64,000 nucleotides of DNA. It comes from Bacteroidota bacterium. GTDB lineage: Bacteria > Bacteroidota > Bacteroidia > Cytophagales > Cyclobacteriaceae. The notes under the pieces are model-generated. The model had not been told where the DNA came from. It did no database searches and was given only the letters and a program-made list of their open reading frames with translations. Of the stretch, positions 1 to 7,648 are shown piece by piece. Location: positions 1 through 64,000 of the forward strand of contig JAFDYV010000012.1 in assembly GCA_018267275.1 (NCBI GenBank), given 5' to 3'. Within the stretch, counting starts at the first letter, position 1, and each line of letters begins with the position of its first letter. A program made the position numbers and the translations under genes.

Positions 1-29
1 GAATTATATTGCAATGCTAAAGGATAGGA

Positions 30-695
30 ATGCCTAAGGTTAGCGATTGGGACGAGCCTCTCAACGAATTTTTCTTGAGTGTCGAATTTCAAAGTCAAAT
101 TGAGGAGTTGATTGGCCGCTACATCAATCTAGAGTTGTATCATTTTGTTGAGACCCTCACGCCTGAAAATGAAATTAGCCTGCTGAATCGCGAAAAAAGT
201 ATTCAAACGATGCAACTCAAATATCAGGAGTTGGCACTACAGGAGAAAAATGAAAAATTGATTTTCTTGGGTTCTACCGTGGTTGCAATTTCGGCATTAT
301 TGCTGATGAGCGCTTACCTATATCGACAACAAAAGAAGAGCCGTTTACTTTTGTTACAGCAAAAAGTTGAGATTGAAGCACAAGCTAAGCACATTCAATC
401 AATCAACGACAGCTTAGAGGCCGCGGTGCAAAGCCGAACAAAAGAGCTCCAAGAAAAGAATAAGGCCCTTGCGGATTATGCATTCATTACGGCTCATAAA
501 CTTCGAGCTCCGTTGTCAAGCATCCTTGGCTTGGTAAACCTGATGCATCGCGTGAACTTACCTGATGAGGAAAAAATATTGGTGACTCACTTATTGACCG
601 CCTCTGAAAAACTTGATGCGATTGTGCACGAAGTCATGAAGTCGGTTGAAGCCCCAAAAGATATAAGCAGCAATAAAAACGACAAACAGTTATGA
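30..695 (+). CDS. Membrane histidine-kinase-like protein lacking an ATPase domain
   Basis: 221 residues. One membrane segment lies at about residues 80-98, followed by a short basic stretch, a long coiled coil (about 105-150) and a dimerisation/H-box-like segment with the motif AHKLRAP near residue 155. That segment matches the HisKA region of sensor kinases, where the His is the phosphoacceptor. The reading frame then ends, so no HATPase_c domain (N, G1, G2 boxes) is present. In Cytophagales, kinases of this kind usually follow TPR or sensor domains and end in an ATPase. This copy could be a phosphotransfer or dimerisation partner, or a remnant. An in-frame stop at 18-20 sits just upstream, so the ATG at 30 is the first possible ATG start. 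Its stop overlaps the next gene by 4 nt (ATGA), which suggests co-translation. Confidence 0.6.
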   Translation: MPKVSDWDEPLNEFFLSVEFQSQIEELIGRYINLELYHFVETLTPENEISLLNREKSIQTMQLKYQELALQEKNEKLIFLGSTVVAISALLLMSAYLYRQQKKSRLLLLQQKVEIEAQAKHIQSINDSLEAAVQSRTKELQEKNKALADYAFITAHKLRAPLSSILGLVNLMHRVNLPDEEKILVTHLLTASEKLDAIVHEVMKSVEAPKDISSNKNDKQL

Positions 696-889
696 CAGAT
701 CGCGATTTGATAAAGCTGGAAGCCACGATTCGAAATAAGATGCGCGATATTCAAAGTCAAAAAGTCTCTTTAAAAGATTCGGGTATTGGCGGACTAATGA
801 ACACTCTGAAAAAAGTAGATGAGGCGTTGTATGACAAGATTATGCCTGAGTACAAAAAAATGGTGGCTGAGAAGAATATATTTAAATAG
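692..889 (+). CDS. Small hypothetical protein, translationally coupled
   Basis: 65 residues, charged (many K, D, E), predicted mostly helical, with no signal peptide or membrane segment. The start codon overlaps the stop of the kinase-like gene in an ATGA arrangement, so the two are probably translated together. I do not recognise the family. It may be a small partner of the upstream membrane protein. That the ORF is a real gene is inferred mainly from the tight overlap. Confidence 0.45.
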   Translation: MTDRDLIKLEATIRNKMRDIQSQKVSLKDSGIGGLMNTLKKVDEALYDKIMPEYKKMVAEKNIFK

Positions 890-904
890 GCTTGGGCTAA
901 ACAT

Positions 905-1699
905 TTAAGATGCTCGCTGGCGCAGCGCTTCAAACACGACTACCGCAGCCGCGTTAGAAACATTCATGCTGTCAATCTTTCCATGCATTGGGATGATAAT
1001 GTTGGCGGTGGCATTTTTCACCCAAATATCTGATAGGCCAATTGATTCGGTGCCCAACACGATGGCGCTCGCTTGCTTGTAGTCCACTTGATGATAAACT
1101 TTAGATGCCGCCAAGTAAGTGCAATAGATGGAGATATTGTGTTGGTTCAGCCATTTGATAGTTTCATCGGACGTAGCCGCAGCAATTTGTGTAGTGAAAA
1201 CGCAACCCACGCTGGAGCGGATCACGTTGGGGTTGTAAAAATCTGTTTGTGGATCGCAAATAATTACTGCATCCACCCCCGCGGCATCGGCCGTTCGTAA
1301 AATCGCGCCCAAGTTGCCGGGTTTTTCCACCGCCTCGAGGATAAGCACCAACGGATTTTTTGAAAGCCGAATTTGCGATAAGCCATGCGGCTTCATTTCG
1401 GCCACTGCCAGCACTCCGCCAGAGTCTTCGCGTACCGCGATTTTCTGAAATACTTCGCGTGACACAGGGATAACAAGTTTATTGTCGGTTAAATCAAAGC
1501 CCAATTCCTTCTTGGCCACGATTTCCTCACAGTAAAAAATGTTACCGATTTTATAGCCGGCCTCCAGTGCCAACCGTACTTCACGCGCCCCCTCAATTAA
1601 GAACAGCTGTTGCTTTCTCCGCTCGCGCGGTTTCTCTAGCTGCATCAGGCTCTTCACCTTGGGGTTTTGCGTGCTGGTAATGATCGTGCCAGGTTTCAT
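905..1699 (-). CDS. TrmH/SpoU-family RNA 2'-O-methyltransferase
   Basis: 264 residues. The N-terminal part (about 1-95) resembles the L30e-like substrate-binding domain of RlmB/TrmH enzymes. The C-terminal part is the SPOUT knot domain. Motif 1 is visible as EAVEKPGNLGAILRTADAAG (about 122-141), motif 2 as IVLGTESIGLSD (about 213-224), and motif 3 as IPMHGKIDSMNVSNAAAV near the C-terminus, with the conserved Asn that binds the SAM tail. It should methylate a ribose 2'-OH in rRNA or tRNA using SAM; the exact site cannot be told from sequence. The -7 element TACCTTTG lies only 5 nt before this ATG, which supports the start and suggests a leaderless transcript. Confidence 0.9.
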   Translation of the reverse strand: MKPGTIITSTQNPKVKSLMQLEKPRERRKQQLFLIEGAREVRLALEAGYKIGNIFYCEEIVAKKELGFDLTDNKLVIPVSREVFQKIAVREDSGGVLAVAEMKPHGLSQIRLSKNPLVLILEAVEKPGNLGAILRTADAAGVDAVIICDPQTDFYNPNVIRSSVGCVFTTQIAAATSDETIKWLNQHNISIYCTYLAASKVYHQVDYKQASAIVLGTESIGLSDIWVKNATANIIIPMHGKIDSMNVSNAAAVVVFEALRQRAS

Positions 1700-1704
1700 C
1701 TGTT

Positions 1705-1735
1705 CAAAGGTAATAGTCGTCAGTCGATTGTCAAT
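1705..1735 (-). promoter_or_regulatory. Promoter of the TrmH-family gene
   Basis: On the minus strand, ATTG (1732-1735) is followed after 19 nt by TACCTTTG (1705-1712). This matches the Bacteroidota pattern TTTG-N19-TAnnTTTG. The -7 box ends 5 nt before the ATG at 1699, so transcription should begin at or next to the start codon. The -33 part lies inside the heptamer repeat. Confidence 0.6.
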
Positions 1736-1784
1736 AGTCGGTAGTTAACAGCCGTTGGACAATCGACTATGGACTGTGGACTAT
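1715..1784. repeat. Inverted heptamer array A
   Basis: Ten consecutive 7-bp units in exact phase occupy the space between two divergent genes. Units on the left read like AGTCGAT (1722-1728) and AGTCGGT (1736-1742). Units on the right read like CGACTAT (1764-1770) and GGACTAT (1778-1784), which is the reverse complement of the left type. The centre is near 1749/1750. The array can form an imperfect cruciform or RNA hairpin. Similar arrays occur at 14925-15001 and 50096-50144 with different unit sequences. Confidence 0.7.
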
Positions 1785-1788
1785 TCAT

Positions 1789-1796
1789 TATCTTTG
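1789..1796 (+). promoter_or_regulatory. -7 element before the class I methyltransferase gene
   Basis: TATCTTTG matches TAnnTTTG exactly. It lies after the first ATG of the long reading frame (1755), so transcripts from here cannot use that ATG. They would start near 1802, which favours the TTG at 1815. I see no clear -33 box. Confidence 0.5.
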
Positions 1797-1814
1797 AACC
1801 CTAATCCCTGCATT

Positions 1815-2714
1815 TTGAACTTACAACTTCTCAGTCCCGATTCGTGGCAAGATTATGAACTCATCGACTCGGGCGCGTTTGAAAAACTAGAGCGCTTTGG
1901 TAAATATTTGTTGATTCGACCCGAACCGCAGGCCATTTGGGAGACTTCAATGCCAAAGGAAGAGTGGCAAACGATGGCACATGCCCACTTTCACCGTGAG
2001 CAGAAGGACAACTTTCGCTTTGGCGAGGAGGTGAAGGGCGGTTGGAAGAAATTGAAATCCATTCCCGACTCATGGGATGTGAACTACCAGCACCAAGATC
2101 TAAAAATGAAGCTTCGGCTGGCACTCACCACGTTTGGCCACGTGGGCGTGTTTCCTGAGCAAGGCGATAATTGGAATTTTATTTTTGATGCAATCAAGAA
2201 ATGGCAAATGCCACAGCCACGGATATTGAACTTGTTTGCCTACACAGGTGCGGCTTCTGTGGTAGCCAAGTATGCAGGTGCAGATGTGACGCATGTCGAT
2301 GCTTCCCGCCCGGGATTGAACTGGGCCAATCAAAACATGCAACAGAACAATTTGAAGGACATTCGTTGGGTGCATGAAGACGCAGTGAAATATGTAAAAC
2401 GCGAAGCGAAACGCGGAAGAAAGTATCATGGGATTATTATGGACCCGCCACCTTATGGTCGCGGACCTGAAGGAGAGAAATGGACGTTGGAAGAGAAGTT
2501 GAACGAGTTGGTTTATGTGGCCAGCCAGTTGCTGGAAAGCCAGAATTCGTTTTTCATTCTATCGATGTACGCAGTGGGTTTATCGCCTTTGGTCGGTTTA
2601 AACGTGGTGAAGACACATTTTTCAAATCATAAAATTGAGAGCGGGGAATTTTTCTTAAAAGGCAAAAAAGGTAACGATTTGCCGATGGGTACTTTTGTCC
2701 GGTTTGTTCAATGA
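1815..2714 (+). CDS. Class I SAM-dependent methyltransferase (RlmI/PF10672-like)
   Basis: About 299 residues from the TTG start. The N-terminal half resembles the substrate-binding part of RlmI-type 23S rRNA cytosine methyltransferases. The catalytic half has the SAM motif ILNLFAYTGAASVVAKYAGA, the acidic motif II within THVDASRPGLNWANQN, and the motif IV region MDPPPYGRGP. It should transfer methyl from SAM to an RNA (or less likely protein) target. The frame is open from ATG 1755, but that start lies in the heptamer repeat and upstream of the -7 box. The TTG at 1815, giving a protein that begins MNLQLLSPDSW, fits the family N-terminus better. It is divergent from the TrmH-family gene. Confidence 0.8.
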   Translation: MNLQLLSPDSWQDYELIDSGAFEKLERFGKYLLIRPEPQAIWETSMPKEEWQTMAHAHFHREQKDNFRFGEEVKGGWKKLKSIPDSWDVNYQHQDLKMKLRLALTTFGHVGVFPEQGDNWNFIFDAIKKWQMPQPRILNLFAYTGAASVVAKYAGADVTHVDASRPGLNWANQNMQQNNLKDIRWVHEDAVKYVKREAKRGRKYHGIIMDPPPYGRGPEGEKWTLEEKLNELVYVASQLLESQNSFFILSMYAVGLSPLVGLNVVKTHFSNHKIESGEFFLKGKKGNDLPMGTFVRFVQ

Positions 2715-2781
2715 CGACTAAATTATTATGAGCGCTTTGCGTTGAATCGTTAGACGAGTATTACCACACGGCACTTCGGCT

Positions 2782-3780
2782 TTAAGTTGCGATATCTGCT
2801 TTTTCAATAATCTCAACCAACCTATTTGTAAACGCAAACTGATCGTCAAACCAGGCGGAGAGTTTTACGTGCTTACCAATTGCATGAGTGAGGGTTGCGT
2901 CTACAATTGCTGAATTCGGATTGCATAGAATATCAGTAGAGGTAACGGCTCGTTCATTGTAGCCTATCAATCCCTTCAATTCATTTTTTGCGAGCTTGGC
3001 AAACAACTCGTGGATGGTGGCGGCTGCTACCGATTTGGTGGCGATAAAGTTCAAATCGCAGAGCGCTCCACAAATGATAGGTACCCTTGTGGACGATGAG
3101 ATGACCTTACCTGCCAACGTGGGGAATACCTTTTCAAGGGTTTCGTGCAAATCGATTTTGACAGGAATGATGGATGCGGTCGCGGCACGCCCGCGCCTAA
3201 AATCTGTATGAGGGGAATCCACCAAAGATTGTCGAGAGGTATACGAATGTGTAACGTTGATGTGTACTGATTCCACCCCGAAGTTTTGAATCAAGTGATG
3301 CAACAGTAACACGGTGCAATTGGTCATGCAACCGCCCGATGCGATGATGGGTTCTTTGATGATTTTATTCGTGTCGTTGAACCCCCGAATGACCATCGGC
3401 ACACCCTGCGCGCCCGTGGTAGAAAGCAGCACTTGCCGCGCACCTGCAGTGAGATGTTGAGACAATGCCTGATGGGTTAAGAAACGACCGCTGCAATCGA
3501 CCACCATATCAACCCCCAACTTCTTCCATGGCAAATTCGATGGATCGGGTTCAGTAAATACGTCAATATTTTGTTCATTCAGTGCAATACCGTTATCCGT
3601 AACGTGGATGTGGTTCTTGCCTAAAAAATATTGACCATAAATCGAGTCGAACTCCAGCAAATAAGCCAAGTTTTCTTTCGTCATCAAATCGTTAACGGCT
3701 ACTACGCGGTGTTGCGTATTGTTCAGCAACTTGCAAAGCAAGCGCCCAATTCTACCCATTCCGTTAATGGCAATATTCAT
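2782..3780 (-). CDS. gap: Divergent type I glyceraldehyde-3-phosphate dehydrogenase
   Basis: 332 residues, the normal length. The NAD-binding start INGMGRIGR and the cofactor-specificity pair N30-D31 (VVAVND) are present and suggest NAD use. The active-site segment reads SGGCMTNC, with catalytic Cys151, instead of the usual SCTTNC; His178 (HSYT) is kept. The usual C-terminal WYDNE motif is WFDDQ here. It oxidises glyceraldehyde-3-phosphate to 1,3-bisphosphoglycerate in the cytosol. The changes around the active site suggest a paralogue or a related role, such as erythrose-4-phosphate oxidation. It sits alone, 30 kb from pgk and pfkA, so a second standard GAPDH elsewhere in the genome is likely (inference). 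Confidence 0.8.
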   Translation of the reverse strand: MNIAINGMGRIGRLLCKLLNNTQHRVVAVNDLMTKENLAYLLEFDSIYGQYFLGKNHIHVTDNGIALNEQNIDVFTEPDPSNLPWKKLGVDMVVDCSGRFLTHQALSQHLTAGARQVLLSTTGAQGVPMVIRGFNDTNKIIKEPIIASGGCMTNCTVLLLHHLIQNFGVESVHINVTHSYTSRQSLVDSPHTDFRRGRAATASIIPVKIDLHETLEKVFPTLAGKVISSSTRVPIICGALCDLNFIATKSVAAATIHELFAKLAKNELKGLIGYNERAVTSTDILCNPNSAIVDATLTHAIGKHVKLSAWFDDQFAFTNRLVEIIEKADIAT

Positions 3781-3891
3781 GTGTTAACACTCGTTTTTAC
3801 TGGTGACATGCCTGCCCGCTCGTAAGCCGCGGAATAGCCAAAATGACTATCAATCCTTTTGGTGAGCGAAGTACATGGGCATTTCACGGGG

Positions 3892-3899
3892 CAAAAGTA
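3892..3899 (-). promoter_or_regulatory. Candidate -7 element for the GAPDH gene
   Basis: TACTTTTG on the minus strand matches TAnnTTTG. A TTTG lies 22 nt upstream (3922-3925), slightly too far. The predicted leader is about 105 nt. The -33 side lies inside the 3' end of the upstream TPR gene. Confidence 0.4.
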
Positions 3900-3914
3900 A
3901 CGGAGTCGCGAAGG

Positions 3915-5141
3915 TTATTTGCAAATAGAGTCAAAAACTTTGCGTTCAATTTTCATGTTAAGCCGTTGTGCTTCGCGCAAGTCGCTGCATGCTTCTTTTA
4001 GTTTCCCATGTTTATGATACGCCAGCGCGCGGTTGTAATAAGCTGCGGGGTAATCTGGATAATAAAAAATGGCCAGACCGTAATCTTCCAACGCATCGGC
4101 CACCCGATTGAGTTTCATCATTAAGTTTCCGCGACATAACCACGCTTTTTCAAAATCACTTTTAAGTTTGATGGCTTGCGTTATGTCGTTGAGTGCTCCG
4201 TTTAGATCTTTGAGTTTTTCTTTCACTAAGCCGCGATTCAGCCAATCATCTGCATCAGTGGGGTCAATCGAAATCGCTTTATCGAAATCCGCTAACGCGC
4301 CCCTCCAGTTCTGTTGCCTGATGCGCACATGCCCACGTTCGGCATACGAATACGGTAAATCAGGTTTTTGATCAATGGCTTCAGTGAGCATCGCCTCGGT
4401 TTCTTTTAACTTCCCGCGAAATCCCGACAAAATCGCGAGGTTATGTTGCGCCAAGCTGTTATCGGGTGCCAGCTTCAATGCTTGCTGATAGTCGCGTATC
4501 GCTTGTGCTGTATCGCGCAGGTGTTGAAATCCTAGTCCTCTGTTCAGAAAACAATCTGCGCAAGTGGGTGATAGGCGCAAAGCAGAATCAAAATAGCTGA
4601 TCGCACGTTTGTATTGAGCCAGCTTTAGGTCGGTAAGGCCTAAATAAGTGAAACAGGTGGGCTTGATTCCGGTTTGTGTGGTAAAGACCGTCCCCACCTT
4701 ATTCGACTTGTCCGTTTGAAAAAACACAGTGGTGGTTTCTCCGGTTGGGGCATTCAGTAGCTTTAGAAAATCTTCGCGAGCCACTGCCCATTGCCCATGT
4801 TGGTAGCGTAGTACAGCTCTTGAAAAGAGTGCTTCTGCATTTGTCGGGTTCGATTCCAAAAATATGTTGAGGTCGGTGACAGCACCCTGGTTATCTCCCA
4901 ACCGCTCGCGGGCTTGCGCCCGCGCAAAATAGGCTAGCCACAGGAATGGGTCAAGCCGAATGGCTTCGTTAAAATCGGCCAATGCTAGCCTTAAGTTCTT
5001 GTTTCTCAACGCTTCTTCACCTCGTTCTAAGTATTGCGTAGATGTCAGCGGCTTCTGCTGACCCTGCGCCAGGTTTGTTAAACAAAACAAGGCCATACAG
5101 CAATAAAATGACGCAGCAACACGAATTATAGCAGCCCTCAT
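3915..5141 (-). CDS. Secreted TPR-repeat protein
   Basis: 408 residues with an N-terminal signal peptide (hydrophobic core at about 10-25, ending ...LAQGQ). About nine tetratricopeptide repeats follow. Units with the typical A..Y..RG..L..A..D pattern can be seen from about residue 35 to 400, for example RGEEALRNKNLRLALADF and RGHVRIRQQNWRGALADF. TPR arrays bind other proteins. There is no enzymatic domain and no lipobox, so it is probably a periplasmic scaffold. The upstream gene is divergent, so it is likely transcribed from its own promoter. The specific partner is unknown. Confidence 0.8.
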   Translation of the reverse strand: MRAAIIRVAASFYCCMALFCLTNLAQGQQKPLTSTQYLERGEEALRNKNLRLALADFNEAIRLDPFLWLAYFARAQARERLGDNQGAVTDLNIFLESNPTNAEALFSRAVLRYQHGQWAVAREDFLKLLNAPTGETTTVFFQTDKSNKVGTVFTTQTGIKPTCFTYLGLTDLKLAQYKRAISYFDSALRLSPTCADCFLNRGLGFQHLRDTAQAIRDYQQALKLAPDNSLAQHNLAILSGFRGKLKETEAMLTEAIDQKPDLPYSYAERGHVRIRQQNWRGALADFDKAISIDPTDADDWLNRGLVKEKLKDLNGALNDITQAIKLKSDFEKAWLCRGNLMMKLNRVADALEDYGLAIFYYPDYPAAYYNRALAYHKHGKLKEACSDLREAQRLNMKIERKVFDSICK

Positions 5142-5206
5142 AAATCAGATAGAAAACTTATGCAGGAATTTACAACCATTTGACACAATTTACTGTTAAC
5201 AGAACC

Positions 5207-5869
5207 ATGGAATCAAAGAAAAAGTCAAAAACGCAAAAAGCGGCCGTGAACATTTTGGCCGCTTACCGCGAATACGTGCTCACGGAGGGGAAAAGACCCG
5301 CAACGGTATTCAAGTTTTGTAAAGAACTTGGTATTGCTGAAAGTGAATTTTATCAGCAGTACGCTTCTTTTGATGCGTTGGAGAAATCCATTTGGGCGTC
5401 TTTCATCACCGATACACGCGCCAAAATGGAGGCCGATGATGCATACCTGAAATTTAGCGCCCGTGAAAAGATATTGACATTTTATTTCATGCTGGCGGAA
5501 GCACTGAAAGCTGATAGAAGTTTTGTGTTAGCACAACTGAGCGCAATCAAAACGCCTGCAATTACACCCGTATTTCTAAGAGGGTTCAAAGCAGCTTTTG
5601 AAGAATGGGTAAATGGTGTATTGGCAGAGGGCAAGTCGACCGGTGAGATTGCGATGCGGCCCTATTTGGATAGTAAATATGACTCGCTTTTTTGGTTGCA
5701 TATGATGTTCATCCTTCAATTTTGGGCACACGATGAAAGTGCGGGATTTGAAAAGACAGATATCGCTATAGAAAAGTCGGTGACGCTTGCTTTTGACCTC
5801 ATCGGCAAAGGTGTGTTGGACAATGCATTGGATTTTGGGAAGTTTCTTTACCAGCACAGCAAAAACTAA
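5207..5869 (+). CDS. TetR/AcrR-family transcriptional regulator
   Basis: About 220 residues. An N-terminal helix-turn-helix region (about residues 8-55) reads as a TetR domain: AAVNILAAYREYV...RPATVFKFCKELGIAESEFYQQYASFDALEKSIW, with the recognition helix around ESEFYQQYAS. The C-terminal part is helical and variable, as in ligand-binding TetR domains. An alternative TTG start at 5180 exists, but the ATG at 5207 gives a more typical lysine-rich N-terminus. The stop is 2 nt from the next gene, so it forms an operon with the ABC1 kinase. It may control that operon (inference). Confidence 0.75.
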   Translation: MESKKKSKTQKAAVNILAAYREYVLTEGKRPATVFKFCKELGIAESEFYQQYASFDALEKSIWASFITDTRAKMEADDAYLKFSAREKILTFYFMLAEALKADRSFVLAQLSAIKTPAITPVFLRGFKAAFEEWVNGVLAEGKSTGEIAMRPYLDSKYDSLFWLHMMFILQFWAHDESAGFEKTDIAIEKSVTLAFDLIGKGVLDNALDFGKFLYQHSKN

Positions 5870-5871
5870 AC

Positions 5872-7188
5872 ATGGCTGAAATACGTGAGCAAGGCAGCAT
5901 ACCCGTTGGCAAAGTTCAACGCGCATCAAAATTTATTGCGACAGGTGCTAAAATAGGAGGAAACTACCTGAAACATTACGGAAAAAAACTGGTGAACCCA
6001 GATTTGTCGAAAGATGAATTGCATGCTGACAACGCATCAGATATTTACAATTCATTGAGTCAACTGAAGGGTAGTGCATTGAAGGTGGCGCAGATGCTGA
6101 GCATGGATAAAAATCTCTTGCCTACGGCCTATCAAAATCAGTTTGCCATGGCGCAGTATAGCGCTCCTCCACTTTCATACCCCCTGGTGGTGCGCACGTT
6201 TGAAAAGTACTTCAAGAAAAAACCGACAGATCTGTTTGATACGTTTTCCATATCAGCGCGAAATGCGGCATCCATCGGGCAAGTGCACGAAGCCACGCTG
6301 CAGGGAAAAAAGCTAGCGGTGAAAATCCAATACCCCGGGGTGGGCGATAGCATCAAAAGTGATTTGGCAATGGTAAAACCCATTGCCCTACGCATGTTCA
6401 AATTGAATGCAACGGAGTATGATGAGTTCATTCAGGAGGTACAAGCGCGGATGTTAGAAGAAGCAGATTATACTTTGGAGCTTGAACGGTCTATGAATCT
6501 GTCGCGGCAATGCAAGGAAATTGCGAACCTTGTTTTTCCCGGCTACTATCCCGATTTCTCTTGCGAGAAAGTATTGACCATGGATTGGCTGGAAGGTAAA
6601 CCGCTGGGCGAATTCTTGAAGACTGAGAAGTTGTCGAAGTCGGACGCCAATCGGATAGGGCAGGCCATGTGGGATTTCTATCATTATCAGATTCATCAGC
6701 TCAAGGAATTGCATGCTGATCCGCACCCTGGCAATTTTATCATCACCAACAATTTAAAGTTGGGCATAATCGATTTCGGTTGTGTGAAAGTGATACCAGA
6801 AGATTTTTATCAGCAATATTTTCAGTTGCTTGAGCGAGACATCTTGCAAAATAAAACTAAACTGGAAAAGGCGTTTTATGACTTACGATTCATCTATCCG
6901 GATGATGCGGCAAAAGATAAAAAGTTTTTTGTGGAAGTATTTAGCCATTTGGTTGAGTTACTGGGTAGACCGTTCCGGTCAAACGAATTTGATTTTGACA
7001 ACGATGCTTATTTTGCGGAGGTGTTTAAATTTGGTGAAGAGCTATCGAACATGAAAGAGCTGCGAGAGTCGAAGAAAGCGAGAGGAGTGAAGCATGCGAT
7101 TTACATCAACCGGACCTACTTTGGGCTTTACAATCTTCTGTTTGATTTAAAGGCAAAAGTGAATACCACTTCTTGGGTCCCGTTTTAG
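5872..7188 (+). CDS. ABC1/UbiB (AarF/ADCK) family atypical kinase
   Basis: 438 residues. Family motifs are clear: the Ala-rich nucleotide loop with the catalytic Lys (NAASIGQVHEATLQGKKLAVKIQYPG), the acidic EEADY segment, the loop LHADPHPGNF and the metal-binding IDFG. The characteristic KxGQ motif near residue 65 reads KVAQ, with Ala in place of Gly. UbiB/COQ8 proteins support isoprenoid quinone biosynthesis as kinases or ATPases; here menaquinone or another lipid is possible. There are no obvious C-terminal membrane helices. It is co-transcribed with the TetR regulator. Assignment to the family is firm, but the substrate is unknown. Confidence 0.88.
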   Translation: MAEIREQGSIPVGKVQRASKFIATGAKIGGNYLKHYGKKLVNPDLSKDELHADNASDIYNSLSQLKGSALKVAQMLSMDKNLLPTAYQNQFAMAQYSAPPLSYPLVVRTFEKYFKKKPTDLFDTFSISARNAASIGQVHEATLQGKKLAVKIQYPGVGDSIKSDLAMVKPIALRMFKLNATEYDEFIQEVQARMLEEADYTLELERSMNLSRQCKEIANLVFPGYYPDFSCEKVLTMDWLEGKPLGEFLKTEKLSKSDANRIGQAMWDFYHYQIHQLKELHADPHPGNFIITNNLKLGIIDFGCVKVIPEDFYQQYFQLLERDILQNKTKLEKAFYDLRFIYPDDAAKDKKFFVEVFSHLVELLGRPFRSNEFDFDNDAYFAEVFKFGEELSNMKELRESKKARGVKHAIYINRTYFGLYNLLFDLKAKVNTTSWVPF

Positions 7189-7189
7189 T

Positions 7190-7588
7190 TCACCACCTAC
7201 TGCCATCAATTTTCAACGCTAGGTTAAACGAAACGTTTAGGCGTTCGTCCACTTTGATTAGGCCCATCATCCGTTGGGGTGCCTTCAAGTTGAAGTCGCC
7301 AAACGTAAAGTTCCGCTCGCCTTTTAGTAAAATGACTCCGCTCTTTTGGGGCTGAAAAACGCAAGGCACGTAAAAATCCTTTGTCACGCCAGCCATCGAA
7401 ATGGCCACTAGCGCGTTAAACTTGTCTTCGGTACACGTCAGGTCAGGCACTCGCTCAAACGACCTAAAGTCAATACCGATAATGGGAAACATATCCGCTT
7501 TCAATGTTTTGTTGAAATCATGGGTCATGGGGCCCATGCCGCAGTCAAAGGTCGATGCTTCAAGGCCTACAAATCCTTTTTGAATCAC
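7190..7588 (-). CDS. YceI-like protein, N-terminally truncated (possible pseudogene)
   Basis: 132 residues from a GTG. The segment aligns with the second half of the YceI protein encoded just upstream: HDFNKTLKADMFPIIGIDF matches the NAYNALNTDKHKKITF region, and the DFNLKAPQRMMGLIKVDERLNVSFNLAL tail matches its end. The frame is open back to the TGA of the upstream YceI gene (7649-7651), the same frame, with no ATG. A signal peptide and the first strands of the lipocalin-like fold are missing. It is either a decayed tandem duplicate, a gene started by re-initiation at GTG, or a sequence error. Its stop abuts the convergent ABC1 kinase gene. Confidence 0.45.
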   Translation of the reverse strand: MIQKGFVGLEASTFDCGMGPMTHDFNKTLKADMFPIIGIDFRSFERVPDLTCTEDKFNALVAISMAGVTKDFYVPCVFQPQKSGVILLKGERNFTFGDFNLKAPQRMMGLIKVDERLNVSFNLALKIDGSRW

Positions 7589-7648
7589 CGGCTTTTGGCG
7601 TGGGGTTTCTTTGATAATGAGCGTATCAGACCCACAGTACTTATAGCG

